Assembly: GCA_022495995.1 (NCBI GenBank) | Contig: JAFEMH010000750.1 | Coordinates: forward strand, 568,001 to 632,000 | Length of the DNA stretch: 64,000 nucleotides | Source of the DNA: Adenophora triphylla var. japonica | Lineage: Eukaryota > Streptophyta > Magnoliopsida > Asterales > Campanulaceae | Reading direction: 5' to 3' | In this document: one piece after another, positions 1-11,240 of the stretch | How the letters are laid out: every line of letters starts with the position of its first letter | How positions within the stretch are numbered: position 1 is the first letter of the stretch | The notes under the pieces: generated by a model | The model's database searches: none | What the model saw: only the letters and a program-made list of their open reading frames with translations | Told to the model about the DNA's origin: nothing | Position numbers and translations under genes: made by a program

Positions 1-1
1 T

Positions 2-1357
2 GCCACCATCAGGAACCAGCCCCGGAGATTCCTCCGAGCACTAGAGGAGAAGAGGAAAGCTAGTAAAGGCCAGACCTCGTGCCCGCAGAAAGAGGGCGAG
101 GACAAACCGAAAAAAGGGAAAGCCCTTGAGCTTGTTCCGGCTCCTATTTCTATTGGCATGTTTTCTTTCCATACCACTAAGGTGGAGCTCAAAACGAGCA
201 GAAAATCAAAGCAGTTGGCCCCTATTGAGGGAGGATACATTGATAGGAGAATTGAGGGAAAGATTGACCGCGAGGTCATATATTCCATGGCAGCACTGAC
301 CGGAGCCCGGGTCAGCCCCCCAACTATTATCATTGACTCCTTGCATAATCGTGAAATCAGCGACCTTCAACCTAATGACGAGCTCGAGGAGGTGGTCATC
401 AACTTCCACTTCCCCGAGCAAACTGTTAAGGTCGGGCTGGAAATTCACCACGAGGAGAGAAGGATCCTCATCGAGTTCCTTCGAGCAAACTATGATGTGT
501 TCGCCTGGAGGGTGGAGGATATGCAGGGAATCAGCGAGGACGTGATCCTCCATAAAATCAATGATGACCCATCCGTCAAGAACATTCATCAAAAATCGAG
601 GTACTTCTCCCCGGAGAAGGAGATTGCGATCAAGGAAGAGGTGGAAAAATTGCTCAAGGCGGGGATAATAAAGGAGATTTTCTACCCCAAATGGCTAGCA
701 AATATGGTAATGGTCAAAAAATCCAACGACAAGTGGAGGATGTGTGTTGATTTCACGGATCTCAACAAGGCATGCCCCAAGGACTGCTTCCCTCTTCCTC
801 GCATAGACAGATTGGTGGATTCAATAGCTGGTCACAGAGTATTGAGCTTCATTGACGCATACTCCGGCTACCATCAGATCCAGATGGCTCCTAAGTATGT
901 CCGCTCCGTAGCTTTCATTGCGGCGGGCAAGACTTACTGTTACACTATGATGCCCTTCGGGCTAAAAAATGCAGGAGCCACCTATCAGCGAATGGTCAAT
1001 CTTGTCTTCAAAAACCAACTGGGCAGAAACCTTGAGGCCTACATTGATGACATGGTTATAAAAACAAAGGAAAACTCCCACGAGCTCAACGTGGAGGAAA
1101 CCTTCCAAAACTTGCTCCGCAACAACATGAAACTAAATCCCCTAAAATGTGCCTTTGGGGTGAAGGCGGGCAAGTTCCTTGGATTCATGGTCAACCAGCG
1201 AGGAATAGAGGCTAATCCCAAAAAAAATCCAAGCGCTGTTGGACATAAAACCTCCTGCTTGCGTGAAGGATGTACAGAAACTCAATGGTCGCATCACCGC
1301 ACTTGGCCGCTTCATCTCGCGGTCAGCAGAGATGCCTCCCCTTCTTCAAAACTCTAA
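2..1357 (+). pseudogene. pol: gypsy pol, protease-RT linker and reverse transcriptase (partial, frameshifted)
   Basis: The frame is already open at the window edge, so the polyprotein starts outside and the first ATG (158) is not a real start. From about residue 200 of this frame come the RT blocks: WRMCVDFTDLNKACPKD, FIDAYSGYHQIQM, MPFGLKNAGATYQRM and the catalytic YIDDM. The block KLNPLKCAFGV..GKFLGF marks the end of the RT palm/thumb region. The enzyme would copy element RNA into DNA. The frame is lost at a run of eight A at 1220-1227. The protein continues in a second frame to about 1335 and then in the frame of the next entry, so two indels separate RT from RNase H. Identification is firm; the gene is broken. 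Confidence 0.9.
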
Positions 1358-2904
1358 AAGGGGGGAAGAGAGTTGACGAATTTGCATGGAGTCATGAATG
1401 CCATCAAGCTTTTGAAGAAGTCAAGACATACCTCGGGCAGCCACCTCTACTCAGCAGCCCGGTGCCCGGGGAAGAGCTTTTTCTGTTTTTAGTAGTTACT
1501 GATCTGGCAGTAGCTGCTGTTCTTGTAAGTCAGGATAATAACTCCCAAAATCCAGTTTATTATGTATCTAAGGCTCTGTCTTCCATAGAGGGGCGTTATT
1601 TAAATATAGAAAAGTTAGCCTACGCCTTGCTTGTATCTGCTAAAAAATTAAGAGCCTACTTTTCTGCACACCCTATAACTGTACTCACTGAGGCCCCGCT
1701 TAGAAAGGTTTTACATAAACCAGAGTCCTCGGGGAGAATGCTGGCTTGGTCTATCGAACTCACTGAGTTCCAGATCACCTACTCCCCGAGAAGGATAATC
1801 AAAGCACAGGCCTTAGCTGATTTTATGGCAGAATCATCATTTAAATTGGCGGACAGTGACCTGGGTAAAAGAAAGCGGGCAGAATTAGAGGAGGCCCCAG
1901 ATAGCTCAAACACTGAAATTATACGGTCAAAGGAGCGTCCAGAAGAAGTGTGGAATTTATTCGTGGACGGCTCTGCGAGCAAGTTAATTAGTGGAGCGGG
2001 CATACTCTTGATCGCACCTTGCGGAGAGAAATTCAAAAGAGCCTTGAGATTAAAATTCGAAGCTTCGAACAATCAGGCTGAGTGTGAGGCGATTATAGCG
2101 GGCATGGAACTGGCAAGAGAATTGGGAGTTCAGAATATTGAGATCAACAGTGACTCTCAGCTCATAGTAAATCAAATTAGGGGGGAGTATGATACAATCA
2201 ACCCAGTGCTAACTCAGTACTGCGGTCTTGCAAAAACCCTCATCAAAAATTTCACCTACTATGAGCTGAACCAAGTCATGAGAGAGGATAACGTGAAAGC
2301 TGACCTCCTCTCCAGAATAACTGATCAAGAAATCACAGACTTAGAGACGGATTGCCAGATAGAATTCACGGAGAGACCTACTATAGATCGGATTCAGATA
2401 AACAATATTGAGGATCAAGTAAGGGATTGGGTGGATGAAATCAAGGATTACATCGAGAAGCAGACCCTCCCCGAGGATCCAGCAAGGGTTAGAGCCATTA
2501 GAACAGTGTCCGCGAAATACCTCGTCCTCGATGGGGTACTTTTTCGACGATCATTCACCAAGCCTTTGCTAAGATGTGTCAAAACTCACATGGTCACCAA
2601 CTTACTCTATGAGGTTCATGAAGGAGTTTGTGGCGGACATCCAGGTGCTCGCACTCTCTCAGACAAGATCAAATTCCAAGGATTCTTTTGGCTTACAATG
2701 AGATGTGATGCGCAGGAGTATGTAAGAAAGTGTGATAAGTGCCAGAGATTTGCGGACATCCCTAGACTACCATCAACAGAGCAAACTTTGGTTGTACCAT
2801 CGTGGCCGTTTGATACGTGCGGGATTGATCTCATTGGACCATTCCCAACTACTCGAGGGAGCATTAAGTATGCCGTTGTGGCCGTGGATTATTTTACCAA
2901 GTAG
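1270..2904 (+). pseudogene. pol: gypsy pol, RNase H, archaeal-type RNase H and integrase N-terminus
   Basis: Real homology begins near 1335, after the second indel. The first RNase H follows RT (FLFLVVTDLAVAAVLV..NPVYYVSKAL). A second RNase H begins at about residue 220, with LFVDGSASKLISGAGI, NNQAECEAIIAGMELA and INSDSQLIVNQI; this archaeal-type domain is a hallmark of the Tat lineage. The integrase zinc-binding segment follows (HEGVCGGHPG..CDKCQRFA, an HHCC arrangement), then the start of the catalytic core (GIDLIGPFP). The frame ends at a TAG in the block YFTK, where related integrases usually have Trp. The following sequence is in the same frame, so this is a single in-frame stop. Confidence 0.88.
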
Positions 2905-3659
2905 ACAGAGGCCAAGGGTTTAGCCACTATCTCCGAGGAGAATACCATCAATTTTGTCCACGATCACATCTATTGCCGATTTGGGGTTTCACAAGCAATA
3001 ATTTCGGACAATGGCACCCAATTCTCTGCAAAATTCACTGCTGAATGTGTGAGAATGAAAGTGCAACATCGTCAGTCCGCAGTTGCTTATCCTCAGGGAA
3101 ATGGCCAAGCTGAGGCCGCGAACAAGCTAGTCTTGACCGCCCTAAAGAAAAACTTGGAGGGGCGAGGAGGACGATGGTTGGACGAGCTCCAGACCGCATT
3201 GTGGGTTGTCCGCACCACAATAAGAAATTCTACAGGAGAAACTCCTTTCTCGCTCACGTATGGGTCAGAGGCAATGGCTCCAGTTGAGGTAGCCCTACCC
3301 TCATACAGAGTCACATACTTCGATGAGTCTCAAAACGAGGCAAACAGAAGGTGTGACCTGGACGATCTCGAAGGAAAGAGAATGCGGGCAAATGAAAAAA
3401 TGGTGAACTACAAGCAGAGGGCGAAGAAGTACCATGATAAAAGAGTAAGCAAGAGGAGTTTTTCAGTTGGAGATTGGGTACTCAGAAATGTGGAGGTCCA
3501 AGGGACCCAACCTGGGTTCAACAAGCTCTCCCCAAATGGGAGGGTCCACATGAGGTCTCCAAAATAATCAAAGAGGGCACCTACATATTGCGAACAAAGG
3601 AAGGAAAAGAGCTCAAGCACGCTTGGAATAGCGATCACCTTAGAAAGTACTTCTTTTGA
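2905..3659 (+). pseudogene. pol: gypsy pol, integrase core and C-terminal domain
   Basis: This continues the preceding frame directly after the TAG. The catalytic core shows SDNGTQFSAKF (second Asp) and HRQSAVAYPQGNGQAEAAN (third acidic residue), then NSTGETPFSLTYGSEA. Near 3533 the frame shifts by one base. The C-terminal segment PKWEGPHEVSKIIKEGTY then ends in DHLRKYFF at 3659. Tat-type integrases normally end with this PW..GP..V pattern and a short HLRKYY-like tail, so the end of pol is probably complete. The enzyme would insert the cDNA into the chromosome. One stop and one frameshift inactivate this copy. Confidence 0.85.
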
Positions 3660-4725
3660 TATCTTTGTAAATTTTTGAGGGAGTATAGACCCCTATATAT
3701 ATGAGTGTGAAGTTTCCATCAAATTTTTGTGCAAAACTGTTGTAACACTATTCCCACCAGCCTCAAAAGCTGAGGTGGATGCCCACAAGCGGATGCTAGT
3801 AGGTTCTAGGGCCAACATATGAGCTCCTACCTACTGATGCGCAAAGATCCATTAAGATCCGCAAGCCTATATGAGTACAAAGTCCATTACGCCCGTACTC
3901 GATCGCGGACATGACACACTGTCCTGCCCATGTGATACCACCAAGAAAAAGTGGATATAGATGCAAGTGGGGAGAAAGGCCAAAGCCCGGACCCACTAAA
4001 TGCGCGAAGGCCCTGGTTAGGGCCGTTACTCGCATGCCTGTATGTGACAAAGGCCAACATATGAGCCCGCTTACATGATTGCCACAAGATCCTCACAAAA
4101 AACTCAAGAAGTTTTGAATAAAGGGTCAAATCGCGTGAACCACCAATAGTGGATACAGATGCCGGTAGGTTAAAGGGTCACTATGCTAAATATGCTCCTA
4201 TCTACTGTTGCGTAGACTATCGCCTCACGGCCACACTCTACATGCCCTATGAAAGTAGCTTGCCTTGGCTGCTTTTTGCTTACACCAGGACTCGCAAGGT
4301 CGTAAAATAAGTGTAAATGGATGAGAGTGATCAAAAGAGTTTAACAAAGCCAAACAGACAAACGGGGTTAAGGCCTCAAAGTTTGCCACAAGGCCAAACA
4401 AACGCGGTCACAGAGAAATAGGGCTGACTCTCACAAAAAACTCAAGAGGTTTTGAATAAAGAGTTAGGAAAACTCAAAAACGCGGGCAGAAGGCCTACTA
4501 AGCCTTTGACCGCGGAAGAGCGTATAAAATTTAATTGTTAGTCAAAAACGCTGGAAAATGTAAAAGCAAGAATGCAAGTACTAAGGTACTCAAATATTGC
4601 CAACACTCAAAACAGCCTACAAGGACAAAGCAATTAAGAGAATAGTTGAGAAAAATGTTTCCATTAATAAGAAAAATTTACAAAGGACCTATCAATCTAT
4701 TACAAACAACAAGAAAATAAAAATC
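3660..4725. other. spacer between gypsy pol and antisense ORF
   Basis: No convincing coding sequence. It holds diverged internal repeats: the phrase GGCCAACATATGAGC occurs near 3811 and 4050, and a 34-bp block beginning CTCACAAAAAACTCAAG occurs at 4093-4126 and 4432-4464. Two short minus-strand ORFs overlap these repeats and look accidental. Such a spacer is usual between pol and the antisense ORF of Tat elements. Confidence 0.6.
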
Positions 4726-5697
4726 CTAAGCTAGAGGAGCTTGCCCCTTGGGGTCTTCAGAGACTGCTTTCGGGTCCGCTTCAGAGTTAGGGGTTGGAGA
4801 AGGATGGCTGTTCACAAGTAAATATGTGATGGGGTCAAAGGAGGGCTCAGTGGAGACTTGAGTAGGAGCTGCCCGCGGGGGAAAAAGATCACCAATTGCC
4901 GGTCCATTAGGGAAGACGCGGGCAATGGCATCCTCATAGGGTATCTCCTTATCCCCGAATCTGAGGGCATCCACTTCGCCGATCAGGGTTGTGGCTGTGA
5001 CTTCGGCCACAGGCGGCAAGGAGGCCCCTGCGGCCAGCTCCAAACCCTTGACCTCCTCCTCGAACAGAGGAACTAGTGCGTGCCTGGGAAGACACACAAC
5101 ATCAGTAGCCACCAATGAGCCTATTATGGCCAACTGCTGAGCTGAATATCTGCCCGTGGTAGCAAAGTTGCGTATCTGCGTCCTGCAGGCAGCCTCGTAC
5201 TGGGCGCCGCCTTCGGCGGCAAGAAGGTTCTTGAACTCCTCGGAGTTCTTATACTCCTCCACCGCCTCCCTGCGAGCCACCTCCAGCGTGCACTCCCCCT
5301 CCACCTCAAGCTGCTTATATGGTAGCAGCAGGTCAGAGAGCTCAACCACCTTGGCCTCCAAAATCAGGACCAGAGCTTTTGAGGCCTCTAATCTCTGGGA
5401 CAGCTTGGCGTTCCGAGGTTCCCACTCGGCCTTTTGCCCGCGGAGCTCATCCTGCTGACCCTTGACCTTCTCAAGATCCTTCTCCACCTCCGTCAACCGG
5501 TCAGAGAAGCCCTTTAGGTCGGCCTCTTTTACGGAGAGGGCCTTCTCCTTATCATCAAAAGAGAAGCTCAAGATCGCAACCTTCTCCTGCGTCTGCTCTA
5601 GCTTGCGGAGCTTGTCCGCTAGAATCTTGGTGTTGGCCTCAAGATCGGCAGACAGGCCATCACAGCACTCCCGCAGCCTCAACACTTTATTGCCCAC
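4726..5697 (-). pseudogene. gypsy antisense ORF, last exon: coiled-coil region
   Basis: This is the C-terminal exon of the minus-strand accessory ORF. The first 120 residues are a strong coiled coil rich in Leu, Glu and Lys (LADKLRKLEQTQEKVAIL, LTEVEKDLEKVKGQQDEL). A segment typical of plant transposon accessory proteins follows (VEEYKNSEEFKNLLAAEGG), then an acidic, Pro-rich tail. The frame begins at GTG, not ATG. It is preceded by a good 3' splice site (CTCCTCGCAG, ending at 5698). A matching donor lies at 5775-5774, giving a 78-base phase-0 intron that joins it to the upstream segment. The function of these ORFs is not established; a gag-like or regulatory role is speculation. Confidence 0.7.
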
Positions 5698-5775
5698 CTG
5701 CGAGGAGAGAGACCGAGAGTTAGAAAAAGATCACAAGGGGAAAGTATGAAAGTATAAAGACAGACAAGTCCAAAC

Positions 5776-6431
5776 CTCAGTAAGGGCAAGGCCTATATCC
5801 CCCGCCAGGGCAGAGGGATTCTCCTTGGCAACTACATTTTTGTAGAAGTCTGGGGAGTAAAGCCGGTTGATCAGGCCGATCCCCACAGAGGAGTTGTTGG
5901 CATTCCGTGTATAGAGATCAACCCCCGTGATAGAGGGCACCTCAGACAGCCTCTTCCTAACGGCCAGTGTCTCCTCACGAGTATTGAGGGAGGCCACTGG
6001 GTAGGAGACCGAGCAGATTGTGCCCCCTACGGGGGGAGCAGTGGAGGAAACCGCCGCGGAGGCAGTGGTAGCCCGGAGGGGTGCATCCCCAACTTTCTGG
6101 AGCTTAGAGCCCCTCTCTTTGTTCCCCAAATCTCCTTCTCTCTCTTAGTCCTCTTCCAGGACTCCTGGTTGTGCTCGGAGGAGATGGTGCGATCGGGGGA
6201 GCTGGAGCGGATAGCATTGGCAGGGGGAGGACCCCTTGGGGGTGGAGGCAGATCCCTAGTGGGGACCACCTTGGGCCCTGTCAGAGGGTTGCCATCCTTC
6301 CTATTGGCCACAGGCAGATTGGTTTCCTTGCCCGGGGCTGCTCCTAAGGCAGTTTGCCTCTTAGCAGCCGCTTCTTTTTGTGCCCGCTGGTTCCGGGCCT
6401 TCAGTTCCTTAGCGCTCAGTGGGGGGGCCAT
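5776..6431 (-). pseudogene. gypsy antisense ORF, middle segment (one frameshift)
   Basis: The segment opens with ATG at 6431 after an upstream in-frame TAA: a basic, Ala/Gln-rich start (MAPPLSAKELKARNQRAQKE) and a Pro-rich linker. The frame breaks near 6110-6130. It continues in the overlapping frame with KLQKVGDAPLRATTASAA and ends at ..GDIGLALTE, where the GT donor of the last intron sits. An intron could also separate this segment from the one ending at 6546, with a possible acceptor CAAAATAG just upstream of the ATG, but I cannot decide between an intron and a second start. Confidence 0.6.
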
Positions 6432-6545
6432 CAGAACTTATATTCTTCGGGGTCTATTTTGCAAGAGAAGAGAAAGGGTTAAAATAGTTCAATAGAAATA
6501 AAAAACAAGAAAAGTACAGCAGTTCTCAAAAGGAGTAGAGACCAA

Positions 6546-7770
6546 TTATTTCTGGAGGCTCACATTCAGCACCCAGCATGCAAGTTTTGCAATCAGCCTC
6601 GAATTGATAGAACTCATGCACCTCCAATCAGGGTCACGAGGTTGGGGCTCTATCTCTACTCTAGGGGCATAAGGGGCTCCCTCCCTTCGAGGAGCCACCC
6701 CTGAGTAGATGAGCAAGGGCTCAGACTCAACTATAGCGCCCACGTCGTATACGGGCTCCACCCCATCACTGTTATACTTGGCCAGATAGGTCTCCAGGGC
6801 AACTCGCAGGTCCTCGAACAAGGAGGAGTAAGGATAATTTTTAGCGGCCACCTTCATTGGAACAGGGTTGGAAGGTTTTGAGAAGGCCCAGCCGAACCTA
6901 GACTCTATGACCAAAATATCCCTCTGGTTCCATTGGTCAAATTTGTTTGATGGGGGAGAGAAGGTCCGGGCAGAGTAGTTCTTGGCCTTCAGGCTCAGGT
7001 TACCATGGCTGATCTGGTTCTGCTAATATGCATAAAGCACAGAAAGGGTAGGTTCATAGCCCAAGACCCTGCAAACTGTGATAAAAGAAACTAGGGCCCT
7101 AATGGCATTGGGAGTCAGGTGCATAGGGAGGCAGCTATTGAACTCAAGGAAAAAGTAGAAGAAGGGGTCCAGGGGAAGTCTAAGGCCATTCTCGAACTGA
7201 GCTCCATAGATTACGCAGGCCCTATTGTCCTCATGGACATCTGCTACGGTTTCTGGCCGCAGTTTTTCCTTATCCTTTATTTGAACATGGCCAAGAGTGC
7301 GAACACGGAACTCTTTGGGATCCACATTATAGAGGCTGTATATCTCCTCCTCCCAGTCTATGGTAGCCACTTCCTTGGTTTTTCTCTTGTGGCCTCGGCC
7401 AGGGTTCGCCTCAATAGCTGGCCGCTTGCCTCTACCTCAGACATGGACCACCTCCTCGAAATCATCCTCGAAGGCGTCAACAATTTCTGTTGCCTTCTGG
7501 GCGGTACCCGCAGCCATTCGATCTCCCTCCTCGCGATCATCCTCCTCGGTCTCTGAGCTCACGGAGCCAAAGAGACCAGTGGAGGAACCCCTTGAGTGGG
7601 CCACCTCAGGTTTATTCTCCCCGCCTCCGGTCACCTCAAAATTCAGAGGCTCCAGCTCCTCACTGCTACTCAGTTCAATGGTATTCACACCAGGGGCCCC
7701 GGGCACAACATCAGGAAAGACAGTCCTCAGGGGAAGAACGTCCAAGGGATCGTTCAGATCCGCGGGGTCT
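6546..7770 (-). pseudogene. gypsy antisense ORF, N-terminal part (plant-transposon-type domain)
   Basis: Read on the minus strand, this continues the short piece at 25420-25383 on the far side of the CACTA insertion, in frame. An acidic N-terminus (SSSEELEPLNFEVTGGGE) is followed by a basic stretch and the conserved block FENGLRLPLDPFFYFFLEF, NSCLPMHLTPNAIRALVSF. That pattern recurs in plant retrotransposon accessory ORFs (putative plant transposon protein / mobile-domain-like). Two in-frame stops break it: TGA at 7440-7438 and TAG at about 7025-7023. Sequence on both sides of each stop is in the same frame. The protein is otherwise open to 6546. Confidence 0.7.
7768..7770 (+). repeat. target site duplication of CACTA, left copy (TCT)
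   Basis: TCT directly precedes CACTACC. The same three bases follow the right end at 25383-25385. Three bases is the family norm. Confidence 0.85.
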
Positions 7771-8260
7771 CACTACCAGAAACAGGTCATTTAGCGACGG
7801 AATTATCAGCGACGGACAGATTCCGTCGCTAAATAGCGGCGGAATATAGGCTTTAGCGTCGGAAAATTTTTGGCGTCAAATTTAGCGACGGAATTTAATT
7901 CCGCCGCTAAATTCCGCCGCTAAAACGAATATTCCTCGAATATTCGTTTATTTCCGCCGCTAATTTGGCGGTTGATTTACCGACGGAATATTCCGCCGCT
8001 AAATCTTTATCAGCGACGGAAATATTCCGCCGGTGAAAATATATCATTTTTTTATTTTTTTATTTATCAGCGTCGGAAATATTCCGACGGTGAAATTAAA
8101 ATATTTTTTATTTTTCTTTTTGAAATATTACACCGACGGAATATTTCCGACGGTGAAATTAAATGTTTTTTTTTTTTTTCTTAAACCCCGACGGAATATT
8201 TCCGCCGCCGATAATTTAATATTTTTTTATTTATCGGCGACGGAAAATTCCGTTGTGATA
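7771..8260 (+). repeat. CACTA 5' terminal inverted repeat and subterminal repeats
   Basis: The TIR covers roughly the first 30 bases. About a dozen units of AGCGACGGAA, AGCGGCGGAA and their reverse complements follow, often as palindromes (GACGGAATATTCCGTCG type) spaced by AT-rich DNA. In characterised CACTA elements such motifs bind the element's TNPA-like protein. That role is inferred here. Confidence 0.85.
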
Positions 8261-8289
8261 ACAAAATGTAATTTTTGTTTATTTTTAGA

Positions 8290-8405
8290 ACTAATTAACA
8301 AAATAACAAACTAAAAAATATTAAAATATCATAAATATTTATGATATTTTTGAAAAATAAATAAATCATAAATATTTATTAATTTTAATTTTTAATGCCA
8401 TTATA
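8290..8405 (-). repeat. inverted partial copy of the 211-bp AT-rich repeat
   Basis: The reverse complement of part of the tandem unit found at 11241-12000 (ATCATAAATATTTATGAT core, ending in AATGCCATTATA). It places the captured DnaJ palindrome and the telomere-like arrays between inverted copies. Confidence 0.6.
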
Positions 8406-8667
8406 AGTACCACATTCAGTCAAGCCAGTTATTCATCCTTGTGAGATCCCGAAAGTTGTGGCGTCATCATGTTCTTTTTTTTTTGTTTTGAACGAACATT
8501 CATGTACGTTTTTGTTTCGACAAAGATTTTAAATTTTAATTTCGCCACTTATCATTTATTTAGGAAAACAATAAGAAAAACCTTTTTGATTTTAAAGAGA
8601 TTTGAGGGTTCGGGGGTTAAGTTATGGAATGGGTAGGTCGAGGAGTATCCAAAATAAAACAAAAACA

Positions 8668-9110
8668 AGATTAGTCCAAAACAAGGAACTAACCAACTAT
8701 TAGACAACACTCTGGAGATTATTGTCTCATAAGTCATAACTAAGATATCCAGAAAACAAAGACCCACATCATTACTGCTGAGCACACTGTACTCTCTGGC
8801 CCCCACCACCGTGCATGTCATCATCTACATCGTAAGCTTCAATGTTGACATCGTGAAGGGTTGTCTCCTCGCACTCATCATCAAGCTCCATATCTGTCAT
8901 CTGCGATGAAGGCTTAGGAGGCGACACCCTCTAGGGCCTTGCATTGTACAGAAGAAGGTCTTGGAAGTGGTTGTGCAGAAGGGTACAGAATTAAATTCAT
9001 TACACATTAGATGAGAAGCACTCTTAAGCTCTCGACACTCTTACTTTGTACTACAATGTAGAAAGAGCAGCAGAGTTCAAGCGAAAGGGTGATGACATAT
9101 TTGTTAGAGG
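8668..9110 (+). repeat. left arm of DnaJ-derived palindrome
   Basis: This arm pairs with 9153-9607 over about 440 bp, with a 42-base unpaired spacer. Pairing is nearly continuous at both ends (next to the spacer and over the outer 270 bases) and diverged in the middle. On its minus strand, 8900-8772 carries the same 42-codon DnaJ C-terminus as the right arm. On its plus strand near 9037-9110 is a diverged piece matching the DnaJ middle region (..FKRKGDDIFVRG). Confidence 0.85.
8772..8900 (-). pseudogene. second copy of captured DnaJ C-terminus
   Basis: Reads the same 42 residues ending in CAQQ on the minus strand. Differences from the other copy are few and the frame is open. No promoter or J-domain is nearby. 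Confidence 0.8.
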
Positions 9111-9148
9111 TGTCTGATTAAGTTGGTTTGAAAGTTTGAAAAGGATAT

Positions 9149-9337
9149 TTAGCCCCTAACAAATATGTCATCACCCTTTCGCTTGAACTTTGGGTGCTCT
9201 TTCTGTTGTAGTACAAAGACTATGTCTCCAGTAAGAGTGTCAGGAGCTTCATCGGCTTCTCGTGTGGGAATGTAATTTTCTGTCCATTTTGCATACCCTT
9301 CTCCTGACCACTTCCAAGACCTTCTTCTCCCGTACAA
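9149..9337 (-). pseudogene. captured DnaJ/HSP40 fragment, client-binding region
   Basis: The minus-strand reading contains DEAPDTLTGDIVFVLQQ and HPKFKRKGDDIFV. This is the well-known C-terminal client-binding segment of plant type-I DnaJ proteins (ANJ1 / AtJ2 / AtJ3 family). In the normal protein this part of the HSP40 co-chaperone binds unfolded substrates for Hsp70. Here it is a fragment of about 60 codons without J-domain or zinc fingers, and the opening is scrambled. It lies on the opposite strand from the C-terminal fragment next to it, so the source gene was cut and rearranged after capture. Confidence 0.8.
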
Positions 9338-9607
9338 TGCAAGGCCCTGTAGGGTGTCTTTGCCGCTCCTAAGACTTCATCGCAGATGACAGATATGGAG
9401 CTTGATGATGAGTGCGAGGAGACAACCCTTCACGATGTCAACATTGAAGCTTACGATGTAGATGATGACATGCACGGTGGTGGGGGCCAAAGAGTGCAGT
9501 GTGCTCAGCAGTAATGATGTGGGTCTTTGTTTTCTGGATATCTTAGTTATTACTTATGAGACAATAATCTCCAGTGTTGTCTAATAGTTGGTTAGTTCCT
9601 TGTTTTG
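9153..9607 (-). repeat. right arm of DnaJ-derived palindrome
   Basis: Reverse complement of the left arm. It ends where the telomere-like array begins. Confidence 0.85.
9386..9514 (+). pseudogene. captured DnaJ/HSP40 C-terminus with CAQQ farnesylation motif
   Basis: Forty-two codons and a stop: acidic MTDMELDDECEETTLHDVNI, then a Gly run, ending QRVQCAQQ. Plant J2/J3 proteins end with this acidic tail and a CAQQ prenylation box. Compared with them, the middle of the tail is shortened. An identical-length copy sits in the other palindrome arm (8900-8772, minus strand). A transcript through this region would form a long hairpin. Confidence 0.85.
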
Positions 9608-10157
9608 TATAAACCCTAAACCCTAAACCCTAAACCCTAACCCCCAACCCCTAAATCCTAACCCTAAACCCTAACACAAACCCTAAACCCTAAACCCTAA
9701 ACCACAACCCTAAACCCTAAACCCCAAACCCTAAACCAAACCACAAACCCTAAACCCTAACCCTAAACCCTAAACCTAAACCACTAAACCACAACCCAAA
9801 CCTAAACCCTAAACCACCAACCCTAAAACCCTAAACCCTAAACCACTAAACCACTAAACCCTAACCACTAAACCACAAACCACAACCCTAAACCCTAAAC
9901 CCTAAACCACTAACCCCAACCACTGAACCTAAACCCTAAGCCACTAAACCCTAAACCCAAACCACTGAACCTCCACAAACCCTAAACCCTAACCTGACAC
10001 AACCACAACCACTAACCACCCAACCCTAAACCCTAAACCCTAAACCCAAACCCTAAACCCCAAACCACAAACCCTAACCTAAACCACTAAACCTAAACCC
10101 TAAACCCTAAACCACAACCCTAAACCTAACCCTGAACCCTAACCTAAACCCTAAACC
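9607..10157 (+). repeat. interstitial telomere-like array, degenerate (CCCTAAA)n
   Basis: Perfect Arabidopsis-type CCCTAAA units mixed with variants (CCACTAAA, CCACAA, CCTAAA). The first 50 bases and several internal runs are perfect, the rest degenerate. It follows immediately after the DnaJ palindrome arm. Confidence 0.9.
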
Positions 10158-11240
10158 ATATAGGGTATAGGATATAGGGTATAGGATATAGGGTATAGTA
10201 TAGGGTATAGGGTATAGGGTATAGGGTATAGGTATAGTATAGTGTATAGGGTATAGGGTATAGGTATAGGGTATAGGATATAGGGTATAGGGTATAGGCA
10301 TAGGGTATAGGGTATAGGATATAGGGTATAGGATATAGGGTATAGGGGTATAGGGTATAGGATATAGGGTATAGGGGTAGGGTATAGGCATAGGGTATAG
10401 GAGTATAGTGTATAGGGTATAGGGTATAGGGTATAGGGTATAGGGTAGGGTGTATAAGTATAGGGTATAGGGTATAGTATAGGTATAGGGTATAGGGTAT
10501 AGGGTATAGGGTATAGGGTATAGGTATAGGGTATAGGGTATAGGGTATAGGTATAGGGTATAGTGTATAGGATAGGGTATAGGGTATAGGTATAGGGTAT
10601 AGGGTATAGTATAGGGTATAGGGTATGTAGGGTATAGGGTATAGGGTATAGTGTATAGGGTATAGTGTATAGGGTATAGGGTATAAGTATAGGGTATAGG
10701 GTATAGGGTATAGGGTATAGGGTATAGGGTATAGGGTATAGGGTATAGGGTATAGGGTATAGGGTATAGGGTATAGGGTATAGGGTATAGGGTATAGAGG
10801 TATAGGGTATAGGGTATAGGGTATAGGGTATAGGGTATAGGGTATAGGGTATAGGGTATAGGGTATAGGGTATAGGGTATAGGGTATAGGGTATAGGGTA
10901 TAGGGTATAGGGTATAGGGTATAGGATATAGGGTATAGGGTATAGGGTATAGGGTATAGGGGTATAGGGTATAGGGTATAGGGTATAGGGTATAGGGTAT
11001 AGGGTATAGGGTATAGGGTATAGGGTATAGGGTATAGGGTATGGGTATAGGGTATAGGGTATAGGGTATAGTGTATAGGGTATAGGGTATAGGGTATAGG
11101 GTATAGGGTATAGGGTATAGGGGTATAGGGTATAGGGTATAGGGTATAGGGTATAGTGTATAGGGTATAGGGTATAGGGTATAGGGTATAGGGTATAGTG
11201 TATAGGGTATAGGGTATAGGGGTATAGGGTATAGGGTATA
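10158..11240 (+). repeat. (TATAGGG)n microsatellite array, about 1.08 kb
   Basis: About 150 units of TATAGGG with occasional variants (TATAGGA, TATAGTG, TATAGG). The unit differs from the plant telomere repeat TTTAGGG by one base and is in the opposite strand orientation to the preceding CCCTAAA array. The switch happens within a few bases at 10157. Long minus-strand open frames of repeating Tyr-Pro-Ile-Pro-Tyr-Thr are by-products of the repeat. Confidence 0.95.

Noticed and set aside
3796..4129. Two minus-strand ORFs of about 80 residues
   Set aside because: They overlap noncoding internal repeats of the gypsy spacer and show no domain pattern.
9607..11240. Chromosome-fusion or true telomere site
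   Set aside because: The arrays lie inside a bounded CACTA element, are degenerate, and have the C-rich then G-rich order opposite to a head-to-head fusion.
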